DNA of 52,883 nucleotides from Tistrella bauzanensis. Its GTDB lineage: Bacteria > Pseudomonadota > Alphaproteobacteria > Tistrellales > Tistrellaceae. The stretch is taken from NCBI RefSeq assembly GCF_014636235.1, contig NZ_BMDZ01000039.1, forward strand, positions 1-52,883, given 5' to 3'. This document shows, piece by piece, positions 8,269 to 16,968 of this stretch (within the stretch, counting starts at the first letter, position 1; each line of letters opens with the position of its first letter). A program made the translations under genes and the position numbers. The notes under the pieces are model-generated. The model did not search any database, had not been told where the DNA came from, and saw nothing but the letters and a program-made list of their open reading frames with translations.

Positions 8269-10262
8269 CCATGACCATGGACAGGGTGGCGCCTCGCGGC
8301 CGGCACCCGGTGTGGCTGGTGGCAGCCCTGGCCCTGCCCGCCCTGGCGCTGGCGCTGATGCGGCTGAACGGCCATGTACCGCCGGCTTTGTGGTCATCGG
8401 CCATTCTGTCGCCGGACACCGCCGACATCCGGCAATTGCTGGTGCATTACAGCGTGTTGCCGCGGATTGCGGTGGCGGTCTTGTGTGGCGCGGCGCTGGG
8501 GCTGGCGGGTGCCGTGTTCCAACAGGTCTTGCGCAACCCGATTGCCTCGCCGATGACCCTTGGGGTGGCGGCCGGCGCGCGCATGGCGCTGACCGTCGCC
8601 ACATTGTGGGCGCCGGCGCTGATCGCGCCCGGCGGCTGGGGGCGCGAGGCGCTGGCGGTCGCGGGGGGCGGTGTCGCGGTGATGGCGGTGTTCGGCCTGG
8701 CCTGGCGGCGCGGCTTGTCGGATGTGTCGCTGATCCTGGCGGGCATGATCGTCAGCCTGTATTGCGGCGCGCTGGGTGCTGCGCTGAACCTGCTTTATGA
8801 GCCCTATCTGACCGCCCTGTTCATCTGGGGCGGCGGGTCGCTGGTTCAGCAGGACTGGACGGTGGTCGTGTGGTTGCTGCCCCGGCTGGTGATCGTGGGC
8901 GCGCTGGTCGCCGTGATGGTCCGGCCGCTCAGCCTGTTCGAATTGGATGATGAAGGTGCATCCGGTCTGGGCGTGTCACTACGCCGGATGCGGCTGGCGG
9001 CAATGGCGCTGGCCGTGGCGCTGACCGGCTTCGTGGTCGCCGCCGTGGGCGTGATCGGCTTTATCGGCCTTGCGGCACCCGCCCTGGCGCGGCTGGCCGG
9101 CGCCCGGCGGTTGCGCGACCGGTTGATCTGGGCGCCGCTGGTGGGCGCGGCGCTGCTGTGGCTGACCGATCAGATCGTGCTTCTGGCCGGCGAGATGCTG
9201 CCGACCGGTGCGGTCACGGCACTGCTGGGGGCGCCGCTGCTGCTGTGGATGCTGCCGCGGCTGAGCTTCGGCGGCCGACCTGGAGCCGAAATACCGCAGG
9301 AGATTGCGGCCCGCCAGGGCGCGGTCCGGCGGATCGCCATCATCGGCCTGGCCGCTCTGGCGGTGGTGGTGATCGTGGCGCTGGGCTTCGGCCGCACGGC
9401 GGATGGCTGGCAATGGCTCGGCCTCGACGGCGCCGGTGACATGTTGCGCTGGCGCTGGCCGCGCGTGCTGGCGGCGCTCACCGCCGGCGGTTTGATGGCG
9501 GCGGCGGGCTGCCTGATGCAGCGCTTCACCGGCAATCCGATGGCCAGCCCGGAAGTGCTCGGCATCGGCGGTGGTGCCGCCATCGGCACCATCATCGTCG
9601 GCTTTCTGCTGCCGGTGGTCGGCCGGCCGGAACAGATCGCCGCCGGGTCCGCCGGCGCGCTGGTGACGCTGATCTTCATCCTGTGGGTGGGGCGGCGATC
9701 GGGCTTCGGCCCCGAACGGGTGCTGCTGGCCGGTGTGGCGGTGGGGGCGCTGTTCGATGCGCTGGTCGTGGGCATGCTGGCGACGGGCGATCCGCGCGCG
9801 ACCATGCTGCTCAACTGGATGGCCGGTTCCACCTATGTCGTGGGGCCACGGGATGCCGTGGTGACGCTGGTCACGGGGGCGGGGCTGCTGGCCCTGGTGC
9901 CGCTGGCTGCGCGCTGGCTGGACATCCTGCCGTTGGGCGGCCCGACCGCACGGGCGCTGGGTGTGCCGGTAGGGCTCAGCCGTCTGCTGGTGCTGGTGCT
10001 GGCGGCGGGCTTGGCGGCGATCGCCACGCTGGTGATCGGACCGCTCAGCTTCGTGGGGCTGATGGCCCCGCATATCGCCCGAATGGCCGGTGCCCGCCGG
10101 GCGCTGGCGCAGATCGTGGTCGCGATCATCCTGGGCGCCCTGATCATGGTCGCGGCCGACTGGCTGGGCCGGACCCTGCTATTTCCCCGCCAGATGCCGG
10201 CGGGCCTGCTCGCCGCATTGATCGGCGGGCCGTATTTCATGTGGCTCCTGCGCCGTCGCTGA
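8265..10262 (+). CDS. fhuB: Fused iron-siderophore ABC permease (FhuB-like)
   Basis: This is an inner-membrane permease of 665 aa made of two homologous FecCD halves (about 1-335 and 345-665), the tandem arrangement diagnostic of FhuB, which needs no partner permease. Paired motifs are visible: GAALGLAGAVFQQVLRNPIASP in the first half and MAAAGCLMQRFTGNPMASPEVLG in the second, then GFIGLAAPALARLAG and SFVGLMAPHIARMAG, the ATPase-coupling loops of each half. About 20 hydrophobic segments are expected. It overlaps fhuD by four bases. With FhuC it forms the importer. The fused form is typical of hydroxamate uptake, which agrees with the N-monooxygenase and FhuF at the start of the locus. Confidence 0.93.
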   Translation: MTMTMDRVAPRGRHPVWLVAALALPALALALMRLNGHVPPALWSSAILSPDTADIRQLLVHYSVLPRIAVAVLCGAALGLAGAVFQQVLRNPIASPMTLGVAAGARMALTVATLWAPALIAPGGWGREALAVAGGGVAVMAVFGLAWRRGLSDVSLILAGMIVSLYCGALGAALNLLYEPYLTALFIWGGGSLVQQDWTVVVWLLPRLVIVGALVAVMVRPLSLFELDDEGASGLGVSLRRMRLAAMALAVALTGFVVAAVGVIGFIGLAAPALARLAGARRLRDRLIWAPLVGAALLWLTDQIVLLAGEMLPTGAVTALLGAPLLLWMLPRLSFGGRPGAEIPQEIAARQGAVRRIAIIGLAALAVVVIVALGFGRTADGWQWLGLDGAGDMLRWRWPRVLAALTAGGLMAAAGCLMQRFTGNPMASPEVLGIGGGAAIGTIIVGFLLPVVGRPEQIAAGSAGALVTLIFILWVGRRSGFGPERVLLAGVAVGALFDALVVGMLATGDPRATMLLNWMAGSTYVVGPRDAVVTLVTGAGLLALVPLAARWLDILPLGGPTARALGVPVGLSRLLVLVLAAGLAAIATLVIGPLSFVGLMAPHIARMAGARRALAQIVVAIILGALIMVAADWLGRTLLFPRQMPAGLLAALIGGPYFMWLLRRR

Positions 10263-10299
10263 TCCTCAGCGCTGGCCGGGCGACCGGAAAGGAACCCGG

Positions 10300-11985
10300 A
10301 TGCTTGCCGAAATCCTGCGAATCCTGCGGCCATTCTGGCCGATCGCGCTGTTCTCGACCCTGATGGGCACGGCGAGTGGCCTCGCCACGGCATCTCTGCT
10401 CGCCACGATCAACAATGCCCTGCACACCGAAGGCGGGGCCACGACGGCGCTGTTGCTGCTGTTCGGCGGTCTGGCGGTGCTGACCCTGGCGGGCGAGACC
10501 ATCTCGGATATCGGCAACAGCCTGGTCGGGCAGAAGGTGGTGGCCGAGCTGCGGCGCGATCTGTGCGGGCGCATCCTGTCGGCGCCGGTGGCTGAACTTG
10601 AGCGCTATCGTCTGCACAGATTGACGGCGGTGCTGAATCAGGACGTCGACACGATCACCCAGTTCACCTTCAACTTCTCGGGCTTTGCGATCTCGATCGC
10701 GATCGCACTGGGCTGTTTCGCCTATCTGATCGTGCTGTCGCCGATGATGTTCCTGATCGCGCTGGTGGCGATCATCATCGGCACTGCCGGGCACACCTAT
10801 GCCCGCAAGAAGGGCTTCGAGGGGTTCAGCGCGGCGCGCGAGGCCGAAGACGACCTTCAGAAACAGTATCGGGCGATCACCGAAGGTGCCAAGGAACTGC
10901 GCATCAACCGCCAGCGCCGGGTCGACATGTATGGTGTGCAGATCGACCGCACCATCGGCCGGATCCGCGATCTGCGGATGCGGGCGGTTCAGATCTTCTG
11001 CACCGCCAATGCCTTCGGTTCGGCGCTGTTCTTCGTGGTGATCGGGTTGATGCTGCTGATCCAGGCCCTGTCGCCGACGGCGGATGCGCGGGTGATCAGC
11101 GGTTTCGTGCTGGTGCTGCTGTATGTGAAGGGGCCGATCGAGGGGATCGTGGCGATGCTGCCGCTGCTGGGCCGCGCGCAGGTGTCGATCGGCCGGATCG
11201 CCGATCTGCGGGCGAGGTTCTCAGCGCCGGAGGCCCATCTGCCATTGGTCGACCGGCCGGTGGCGCTGGCACCGATGGAGCGGATCGATCTTGTCGGCCT
11301 GCGCTATGCCTTTCCGGCACCGGATGGCGGCACCGCCTTCGAACTGGGGCCGGTCGATCTGACCATCCGGCGCGGTGAAATCGTGTTCATCACCGGCGAA
11401 AATGGTGGTGGCAAGACGACGCTGATTAAACTGTTGCTTGGCCTTTATGAACCGGCTGCGGGAGAGCGGTTGTATAACGGCCAGCCGCTGGCGCCCGATG
11501 TGGTTGACGACTATCGACAGATGTTCTCGACGATTTTTGCCGATTACTTTCTGTTTGATGATCTGAGTGTACCGGAGGGCGTGCCCATGCAAGACGTCGA
11601 GCGCTACCTCAAAGAACTTGAAATTGCCCATAAAGTATCGGTGAAAGACGGAAAATTCACCACCACCGACCTGTCGACCGGCCAGCGCAAACGCCTCGCG
11701 TTGGTGCATGCCTGGCTGGAAGGCCGGCCGATCCTGGTGTTCGATGAATGGGCGGCCGATCAGGATCCCGAATTCCGCCGGGTGTTCTATACCGAGTTGC
11801 TGCCGGCATTGAAGGCGGAGGGCCGAACGATCATCGCGATCTCACACGATGACCGATACTTCCATGTCGCCGATCGCCATATCCGCATGCAGGCCGGACG
11901 GGTGCTGCCGGCGGCGGATGCGGCAGATCCCAAGACCGCCGAGATCCGGCACGACGGCGTGGCCATGCAGGCCGCTGCGGATTGA
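10300..11985 (+). CDS. PvdE-like cyclic peptide / siderophore export ABC transporter
   Basis: This is a half-size ABC exporter with fused membrane and ATPase domains, 561 aa, matching the PvdE/SyrD cyclic-peptide exporter family (TIGR01194-like, about 550 aa). The membrane domain takes up roughly the first 300 residues with six hydrophobic segments. The ATPase domain shows Walker A GENGGGKTT at about residue 366, signature LSTGQRKR near 458 and Walker B ILVFDEWAADQDPEFRR near 478. The phrase FDEWAADQDPEFR is characteristic of this family. In Pseudomonas PvdE moves the acylated pyoverdine precursor to the periplasm, where PvdQ and others mature it. With a PvdQ-like acylase in the same locus the same route is inferred. 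Bases about 11440-11660 are lower in GC than the rest. It is the last gene before a strong terminator. Confidence 0.9.
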   Translation: MLAEILRILRPFWPIALFSTLMGTASGLATASLLATINNALHTEGGATTALLLLFGGLAVLTLAGETISDIGNSLVGQKVVAELRRDLCGRILSAPVAELERYRLHRLTAVLNQDVDTITQFTFNFSGFAISIAIALGCFAYLIVLSPMMFLIALVAIIIGTAGHTYARKKGFEGFSAAREAEDDLQKQYRAITEGAKELRINRQRRVDMYGVQIDRTIGRIRDLRMRAVQIFCTANAFGSALFFVVIGLMLLIQALSPTADARVISGFVLVLLYVKGPIEGIVAMLPLLGRAQVSIGRIADLRARFSAPEAHLPLVDRPVALAPMERIDLVGLRYAFPAPDGGTAFELGPVDLTIRRGEIVFITGENGGGKTTLIKLLLGLYEPAAGERLYNGQPLAPDVVDDYRQMFSTIFADYFLFDDLSVPEGVPMQDVERYLKELEIAHKVSVKDGKFTTTDLSTGQRKRLALVHAWLEGRPILVFDEWAADQDPEFRRVFYTELLPALKAEGRTIIAISHDDRYFHVADRHIRMQAGRVLPAADAADPKTAEIRHDGVAMQAAAD

Positions 11986-12023
11986 CGGGCCGCAGATATT
12001 CAACGCTGATCTGATGTTGACAG

Positions 12024-12070
12024 AAGGCTTGATGGGCAAGGAAGCTGCCCATCAAGCCTTTGTTTTGTTT
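12024..12070 (+). terminator. Rho-independent terminator of the siderophore operon
   Basis: A perfect 15-bp stem (AAGGCTTGATGGGCA pairing with TGCCCATCAAGCCTT, 12024-12038 and 12046-12060) with a 7-base loop is followed by TGTTTTGTTT. It lies 39 bases after the exporter stop. Confidence 0.9.
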
Positions 12071-12252
12071 GGAAGATATCGGTGTCAGGCACCAATCTGC
12101 CGCAGCCTTGAATGCGAGCGACGGCAGGACTGCACGAGCAAGCGGCAACACTTCCACATCTGTTCGATCCATGGCGACTGAGCGAGAATTGACCATCAAA
12201 CTGTGGGAGTCAGCAGACTGTCCGCCTGCCCTGGCCCGAAATTAACAGGCCC

Positions 12253-12289
12253 GATAATGGATGATTATCGATCTTTTATGCATAAAGAT
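12253..12289. promoter_or_regulatory. Two adjacent AT-rich dyads ahead of a weak ORF
   Basis: GATAAT and ATTATC form a 6-bp inverted repeat with a 5-base spacer at 12253-12269. Immediately after, 12271-12289 is an 18-base palindrome (ATCTTTATGCATAAAGAT) interrupted by one extra T. The spacing does not fit a standard Fur box. A regulator-binding region for the ORFs that start at 12316 or 12413 is possible but unproven. Confidence 0.3.
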
Positions 12290-12412
12290 GGGTAAGCTCA
12301 TAACAAGGTACTGAAATGACTGACATTCTTACCCTCGACATACCGAGCACGTCATCATTGCAAGCCATGAAGAGGGGTAGGCAGCTATGGCAGAGCTTGG
12401 CCGGCAGCAGAT

Positions 12413-12721
12413 GTGAGCCGGCCAGGAGATCGCGACATCCATTGGTGGTGGTTCTTCATCAATCGGGTAGGTGGCGTGCCGTCAACAGCATATTTGTGCG
12501 CCGCTGACGCAGATCCCGATCAGACGGAACCACCTGATGCGCTTTTCGCGATCTGGCTGGCCCAAAAGGCGTTCCGAACCGTCATCAATCGGATGGAGGA
12601 ACAGGCCGGGCTCGCGACACTGGCACTTGTCCGGCCCATTGTCTGGCATGCGTCTCGACGTGCTGACAAGATGCAATCCCCGCTAGGCGACGGACAGGGA
12701 ACCTCTCCACGTGGTGGCTAA
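12413..12721 (+). CDS. Hypothetical protein, 102 aa (weak)
   Basis: A GTG-initiated frame reading SRPGDRDIHWWWFFINRVGG near the start and LFAIWLAQKAFRTVINRMEEQAGLATLALVRP later; it has a natural-looking amino-acid mix but I recognise no family. A second frame starting at ATG 12316, with AAGGT about 7 bases upstream (MTDILTLDIPSTSSLQAMKRG), runs into it out of frame. The pair could be one small gene broken by a frameshift in the region around 12410. No neighbour suggests a role. Treat as uncertain. Confidence 0.3.
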   Translation: MSRPGDRDIHWWWFFINRVGGVPSTAYLCAADADPDQTEPPDALFAIWLAQKAFRTVINRMEEQAGLATLALVRPIVWHASRRADKMQSPLGDGQGTSPRGG

Positions 12722-13084
12722 CGATCCAGCACGCGGGGTCTGCCGCATAGAGTTCAGCGGCGAGTGGGTGGGGTTGTGCGCCGACAGGCCGCGAAGGGGC
12801 TATTCTGCCGCCTCTAAGGTCGATAATATGCGGCCGTTTGATGCAGCACAACCGCCCGCCCGGCCATACCGCGCGACGTGGTCGTGCCGGACCCTTGACG
12901 CATGAGAGGTTGCCGTGGTTTCTCCCCTGTCATTGGCTGGCCTCCCGCTCTTTGATGACGAGCGATCCGTTTGCCGAGCCAATCACCACCGAGTGCGTGG
13001 TACGGCCTATCAAAGAACGATAATATGTTGCCATCTGCGGCAGCGCGCCAGACGGGCACCGCAGCTTACGGGAGTACGCCGGTC

Positions 13085-13576
13085 ATGATGATCCGTCACT
13101 ATCATTCCGAGGATGCGGCAGCATTGTCGGATCTGTATCGCGCCTCAGTCATGGAACTTGGCCGCCGCCACTATTCGGCGGCGCAGGTTGCGGCCTGGTT
13201 ATCGTTGACACCCGATCCGGTGCGGCTGGACAGGCTGGCGCAGGATGGACGCCTGCGGCTGGTGGCTGTGGATGAGGTTGAGCAGGACAGCGGGACCACA
13301 TGCACACAGTATCTCGGTTTCGCAGACCTGGAGCGCGATGGCCATCTTCATTTTCTGTATGTCGCTCCGGCAGTGGCGGGGGCGGGCGTTGCCAGCACGC
13401 TCTGCACGCATCTGGAACGGCATGCCGCCGAAAACCACCTGCCCCGCCTGTTTGTCGAGGCCAGCGAGGCCGCATCGCGGCTGTTCGTGACGCGCGGGTT
13501 CACGATCATCAAACGCAACGACATCGACATCGCGGGCGTTATGATTCACAATTATGATATGGAAAAATGGCTATAG
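13085..13576 (+). CDS. GNAT family N-acetyltransferase
   Basis: A cytosolic acetyltransferase of about 163 aa. The N-terminus MMIRHYHSEDAAALSDLYRASV is the usual GNAT beta1-alpha1, and HLHFLYVAPAVAGAGVASTLCTHLE is the acetyl-CoA binding core (motif A, where V-A-G-A-G-V-A replaces the textbook R/Q-x-x-G-x-G/A). The C-terminal FVEASEAASRLFVTRGFTIIKRNDIDIAGVMIHNYDMEKWL is the classic motif B and end, close to YafP/ElaA-like members. ATG at 13085 (or 13088) follows a GGGAG about 11 bases upstream. The substrate is unknown. It stands alone, convergent with the AtuA-family gene, and shares a hairpin terminator with it. Confidence 0.88.
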   Translation: MMIRHYHSEDAAALSDLYRASVMELGRRHYSAAQVAAWLSLTPDPVRLDRLAQDGRLRLVAVDEVEQDSGTTCTQYLGFADLERDGHLHFLYVAPAVAGAGVASTLCTHLERHAAENHLPRLFVEASEAASRLFVTRGFTIIKRNDIDIAGVMIHNYDMEKWL

Positions 13577-13608
13577 GATACGCCCATCAGCGATGATGGA
13601 CGTATCCT
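13575..13608. terminator. Bidirectional hairpin terminator between convergent genes
   Basis: AGGATACG pairs with CGTATCCT and, past one mismatch, CCATCA pairs with TGATGG around a GCGA tetraloop. On the minus strand the stem is followed by a TTTTT run (complement of AAAAA at 13563-13567), so it best serves the AtuA-family gene. It starts at the GNAT stop codon. Confidence 0.75.
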
Positions 13609-13636
13609 GACCGTATGACACAAGCATGAAGAAGGA

Positions 13637-15463
13637 TCAGGCCGCCGGCTTGCGTAATTTCGGATGATCGAGCCAATCCGCCGGCACATCCACAACCATG
13701 TCCAGGAGCATCTGCCCGAAACCCTTGCCCAGCGGGTCGTTCCGCAACGAGGCCATGCCGCCCCCCCCCAATGCGCGGGTGAGCAGGAAATTGACTGCGT
13801 TCACGCCCGGCACCTCGAACCGCGCCACCGTGCTGTCGGCCGCCAGCAGATGAGCGAAATAGGCCTGGACGCGTGCCGGGGTGAGATCGCGACGCAGCAG
13901 CGGCAGAAAGCCGGGGTCACGGGCGATGATGCCGATATTCGAACTGTCGCCCTTGTCACCGCTGCGCGCATAGGCGAGCGACACCAGTGGCACGCCGACC
14001 ATCGCCGCAGCAGCATCGGCAGCGACCGGATCGGCGGCCGGCATGGGTTCGGGTGCCTGAAGGGCGGCACCGCCGCCAGCACTGCCGGCGGGAATCGCGA
14101 CCGGCATGGTCTTGCCGCCCAGCGTCACCGTCACTTGCACATCGGCCTTCGGCATTAGAAACGAGAACAGCCGCACGATCGGTGACGGCTTCGGCCGCCC
14201 CCCTGCCCCGGTCGTGCCCGGCGACCAGGACGTACCGGCCGGCGCGATTTCCCGTGCGAACATCGCCAGAGCCTTGCGATCGTCATGGGTGACCGCCAGG
14301 CGCATCACCACCTCGCGGGCGCCAAACGCACGACCGTGCGGCCCGTACATCGATTCCGCACCGAGAATTTCGGTATGAGTGGCACGGTAGTCGGGCAGGT
14401 TGCTGTGGCGGAGCATCTGACGCGTGCGTTCAAGGATCGCATCGGCTGTCCGCTGCGCCTTTGCCGCCGCATCGATGCCGATGATGGTCAACTGCGCCAC
14501 CGCGCGCCAGCCATCCATATAGGTGGCGGAGGCCTTGTAACTGTCGGTGGGTGCATGCCCACGCGTGCCCTGCACCAGCACCCGGTCGGGGCCCGCGGTT
14601 TCCATGGTCACGGCGGTGAAATCGCAGATCACATCCGGCAGCAGATAGGCGGCGGGGTCACCCACCTCGTACAACATCTGCTCGGCCACCACCGCCGGTA
14701 CCACCAGACCGCCGGTTTCCGGCGCCTTGGTGACGACGAACGAGCCATCGGCGGCGCATTCGGTGATCGGATAGCCGATCCCGGCCCAATCCGGCACCAG
14801 ATCCCAATCGGTATGCAGGCCGCCGGTCGCCTGACAGCCGCATTCCAGGATATGCCCGACCAGACTGCCGGCCGCCAGACGATCGTAGTCGTCCGCCGTC
14901 CAGCGGAATTCATGCATCAGCGCGCCAAGCGCAAGCGCGCTGTCGGCCGACCGGCCGGTGATGACGACATCGGCACCGGCATCGAGTGCGACCTTCACCG
15001 GCAGCGCGCCCAGATACGCATTGGCGCTCATCAATTTGTCGGGCATCGGTGCCCCGGTGAACATCTCGGTCATGCCGCCCGCGCGCAGAGCGTCGGTCCG
15101 CGGCAACAGATCGTCGCCTTCGACCACCGCAATCTTCAACGTGACACCGGCCTCGTCGGCAAGTTTCGCCAGAGCGGCGGCACAGGCCCGCGGATTGACC
15201 CCGCCGGCATTGCTCAACACCTTGATGCCCTTGGCGGCGACATCGCGGATCACCGCACGCATCGCAATGTCGACGAAATCGGTCGCATAGCCCTGATCAG
15301 GCGATTTCGACCGCATCGTGGCCAGAATCGACATGGTCAGTTCGGCCAGATAATCGAACACCAGATAGTCGATCTGCCCATGCCGAACCAGTTGCGGCGC
15401 GCCGACGGCGCTGTCACCCCAGAAGCCCGATGCTCCACCGATCCGCACGATCCTGTCGCTCAT
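13637..15463 (-). CDS. AtuA-family (DUF1446) protein, acyclic terpene utilisation type
   Basis: A 608-aa protein of the AtuA family. Residues about 1-450 form the DUF1446 domain (RIGGASGFWGDSAVGAPQLVRHG, GGVNPRACAAALA, DVVITGRSADSALALGAL, HILECGCQATGG). A C-terminal domain from about 480 carries LVSLAYARSGDKGDSSNIGIIARDP. AtuA is needed for growth on citronellol/geraniol in Pseudomonas, but its reaction is not established. The ATG at 15463 has GGAGAG upstream; the longer upstream frame lacks similarity. It is divergent from an acyl-CoA dehydrogenase remnant; the shared promoter region carries the 18-bp dyad also found upstream of the ACAD-hydratase-ligase-TRAP set. Context suggests breakdown of a branched or isoprenoid acid through CoA thioesters, but the substrate is unknown. 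Confidence 0.88.
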   Translation of the reverse strand: MSDRIVRIGGASGFWGDSAVGAPQLVRHGQIDYLVFDYLAELTMSILATMRSKSPDQGYATDFVDIAMRAVIRDVAAKGIKVLSNAGGVNPRACAAALAKLADEAGVTLKIAVVEGDDLLPRTDALRAGGMTEMFTGAPMPDKLMSANAYLGALPVKVALDAGADVVITGRSADSALALGALMHEFRWTADDYDRLAAGSLVGHILECGCQATGGLHTDWDLVPDWAGIGYPITECAADGSFVVTKAPETGGLVVPAVVAEQMLYEVGDPAAYLLPDVICDFTAVTMETAGPDRVLVQGTRGHAPTDSYKASATYMDGWRAVAQLTIIGIDAAAKAQRTADAILERTRQMLRHSNLPDYRATHTEILGAESMYGPHGRAFGAREVVMRLAVTHDDRKALAMFAREIAPAGTSWSPGTTGAGGRPKPSPIVRLFSFLMPKADVQVTVTLGGKTMPVAIPAGSAGGGAALQAPEPMPAADPVAADAAAAMVGVPLVSLAYARSGDKGDSSNIGIIARDPGFLPLLRRDLTPARVQAYFAHLLAADSTVARFEVPGVNAVNFLLTRALGGGGMASLRNDPLGKGFGQMLLDMVVDVPADWLDHPKLRKPAA

Positions 15464-15630
15464 GGCCGCAATCTCTCCACATGATGTCCGGCCGGATGTC
15501 CGCGCGGGGTGGCGGATGCGGCCTTGTTTTTTGGGGATATCGTCTGGCGCCCGGGCAAAAGGGACCGGTGCCGCAGCGAAGATGCCGGCACCGGCGCGGT
15601 TCCGGATTGTACCGGCGCGCATTTTCTATA

Positions 15631-15648
15631 TACCTATCATTAGGTATT
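15631..15648. promoter_or_regulatory. 18-bp dyad, candidate GntR operator, copy 1
   Basis: ATACCTATCATTAGGTAT has perfect 7-bp arms around TCAT. It lies between the divergent AtuA-family gene and the acyl-CoA dehydrogenase remnant, 75 bases before the latter's ATG. Copy 2 at 19000-19017 matches at 14 of 18 positions, all differences being transitions. The gene for a GntR/HutC repressor lies between the two copies. Confidence 0.6.
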
Positions 15649-15722
15649 ACATAACTGCAAGCGGCCAGCACGCTTATTCTCCCATCACGCCGCCTCGACG
15701 CCTCTCGACAGGAAGGCCTGCC

Positions 15723-16938
15723 ATGCGTCTGGACCACTCCCCCGTCTGACCGAGATCAAGGCCCGGCTCGAAGCCTTCATGGACGCCCATATCTATCCGA
15801 ACGAAGACCGGTATTATCGCGAAAGCGAGGAGTTGGGCCCGTGGAAGGTTCAGCCGGTGGTCGAGGAGTTGAAGCCGCTGGCCAGGGCCGCCGGCCTCTG
15901 GAACCTTTTCCTGCCCGAAAGCGCCCATGGCGCCGGGCTGAGCAACGCCGAATATGCGCCGCTCTGCGAGGTGATGGGGCGGTCGCATCTGGCGCCCGAA
16001 GTGTTCAACTGCTCGGCCCCCGATACCGGTAATATGGAGGTGCTTGCACGCTATGGCACACCCGAACAGCAGGAGGCATGGCTGACACCGCTGCTGGACG
16101 GCCGGATCCGCTCGGCCTTCGCGATGACCGAGCCTGCGGTCGCCTCGTCGGACGCCACCAATATCGAGAGCCATATCCGCCGCGATGGCGACCATTATGT
16201 CATCAACGGCCATAAATGGTTCACGACCGGCGCTACCGATCCGCGTTGCAAGATCCTGATCTTCATGGGCAAGAGCGATCCCGATAATGCCGACCGCCAT
16301 CACCAGCAATCGATGATCCTGGTACCGATGGGACCCCCGGCATCACCGTGCTGCGCCCGCTGCCGGTGTTCGGCTTCTATGGCATGCCCGACCGGGCATC
16401 GGATGTGCGGTTCGACAACGTCCGGGTGCCGGCCGCGAACATGCTGCTGGGCGAGGGCCGGGGATTCGAGATCGCGCAGGGGCGCCTGGGCCCGGGGCGG
16501 ATACATCATTGCATGCGCCTGATCGGCCTGGCGGAACGGGTGCTGGAGACGATGTGCCGGCGCGCCGATGAACGCGTCGCCTTCGGCAAGCCGGTGTCGG
16601 AACAGACGGTGACGCTGGAACGGATCGCCGATGCCCGGATCATGATCGAACAGGCACGGTTGCTGACCCTGAAGGCCGCCTGGATGATGGACACGGTGGG
16701 CAACAAGGCCGCGCGCGCCGAGGTCGCCATGATCAAGGTGGCGGTGCCCAACATGGCCTGCAAGGTGATCGACATGGCCATTCAGCTATTCGGCGGCGCC
16801 GGCGTGACCAATGATCATGGCCTGGGCGCCGCCTATGCCACCGCCCGCCTGCTTCGGATCGCCGACGGCCCCGACGAGGCTCACCGCAATCAGATCGGCC
16901 GGCTGAAACTGCGCCGACATCGCATGGCGCGCAACTAG
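15723..16938 (+). pseudogene. Acyl-CoA dehydrogenase, broken by two frameshifts
   Basis: An acyl-CoA dehydrogenase of the long ACAD10/11-like type in three frames. ATG 15723 gives MRLDHSP, then a stop. With one more C in the C-run at 15739-15743 the frame continues [22 protein letters not shown] into the main body (to about 16330: [37 protein letters not shown]). A second shift, one base lost near GGGACCCCC at 16330-16337, leads to [17 protein letters not shown] and the C-terminal domain ([32 protein letters not shown]). The intact paralogue at 50658-51911 starts MQFDHSPEVEALCQRLRDFMD, confirming the first repair. Both lesions fit one-base loss in a G/C run, so a sequencing error is as likely as decay. 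If intact it would oxidise an acyl-CoA with FAD. Confidence 0.85.
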
Positions 16939-16947
16939 CGCCTTTTT
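16926..16947 (+). terminator. Short hairpin with T5 after the acyl-CoA dehydrogenase remnant
   Basis: GGCGC pairs with GCGCC around a 7-base loop and is followed by TTTTTATAT. The stem spans the TAG stop. It is short, so termination may be partial. Confidence 0.5.
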
Positions 16948-16968
16948 ATATCGTTCCCCTTGCGGCCG

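Larger units (their letters stand above)
12071..13084. other. Gene-poor, lower-GC gap with short inverted repeats
   Basis: No convincing long gene lies in this kilobase. Base composition is less GC-rich and codon bias is weak in all frames. It holds two neighbouring dyads at 12253-12289, a weak ORF at 12413-12721, and two copies of a CGATAATATG string (about 12822 and 13019) with little flanking similarity. It may be the remnant of a lost gene or an old insertion boundary; nothing recognisable as a transposase is seen. Confidence 0.45.

Noticed and set aside
12253-12269. GATAAT...ATTATC as a classical Fur box
   Set aside because: The 5-base spacer does not fit the known arrangement of GATAAT hexamers, and the next ORF is not an iron gene; kept only as an unexplained dyad.
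13018-13030. CGATAATATG repeated at about 12822 and 13019 as an insertion-sequence end
   Set aside because: The match is about 10 bases with no similarity beyond it and no transposase between; too short to support a mobile element.
14285-15484. 399-codon plus-strand frame over the AtuA-family gene
   Set aside because: The minus strand gives a full-length AtuA-family protein with intact motifs.
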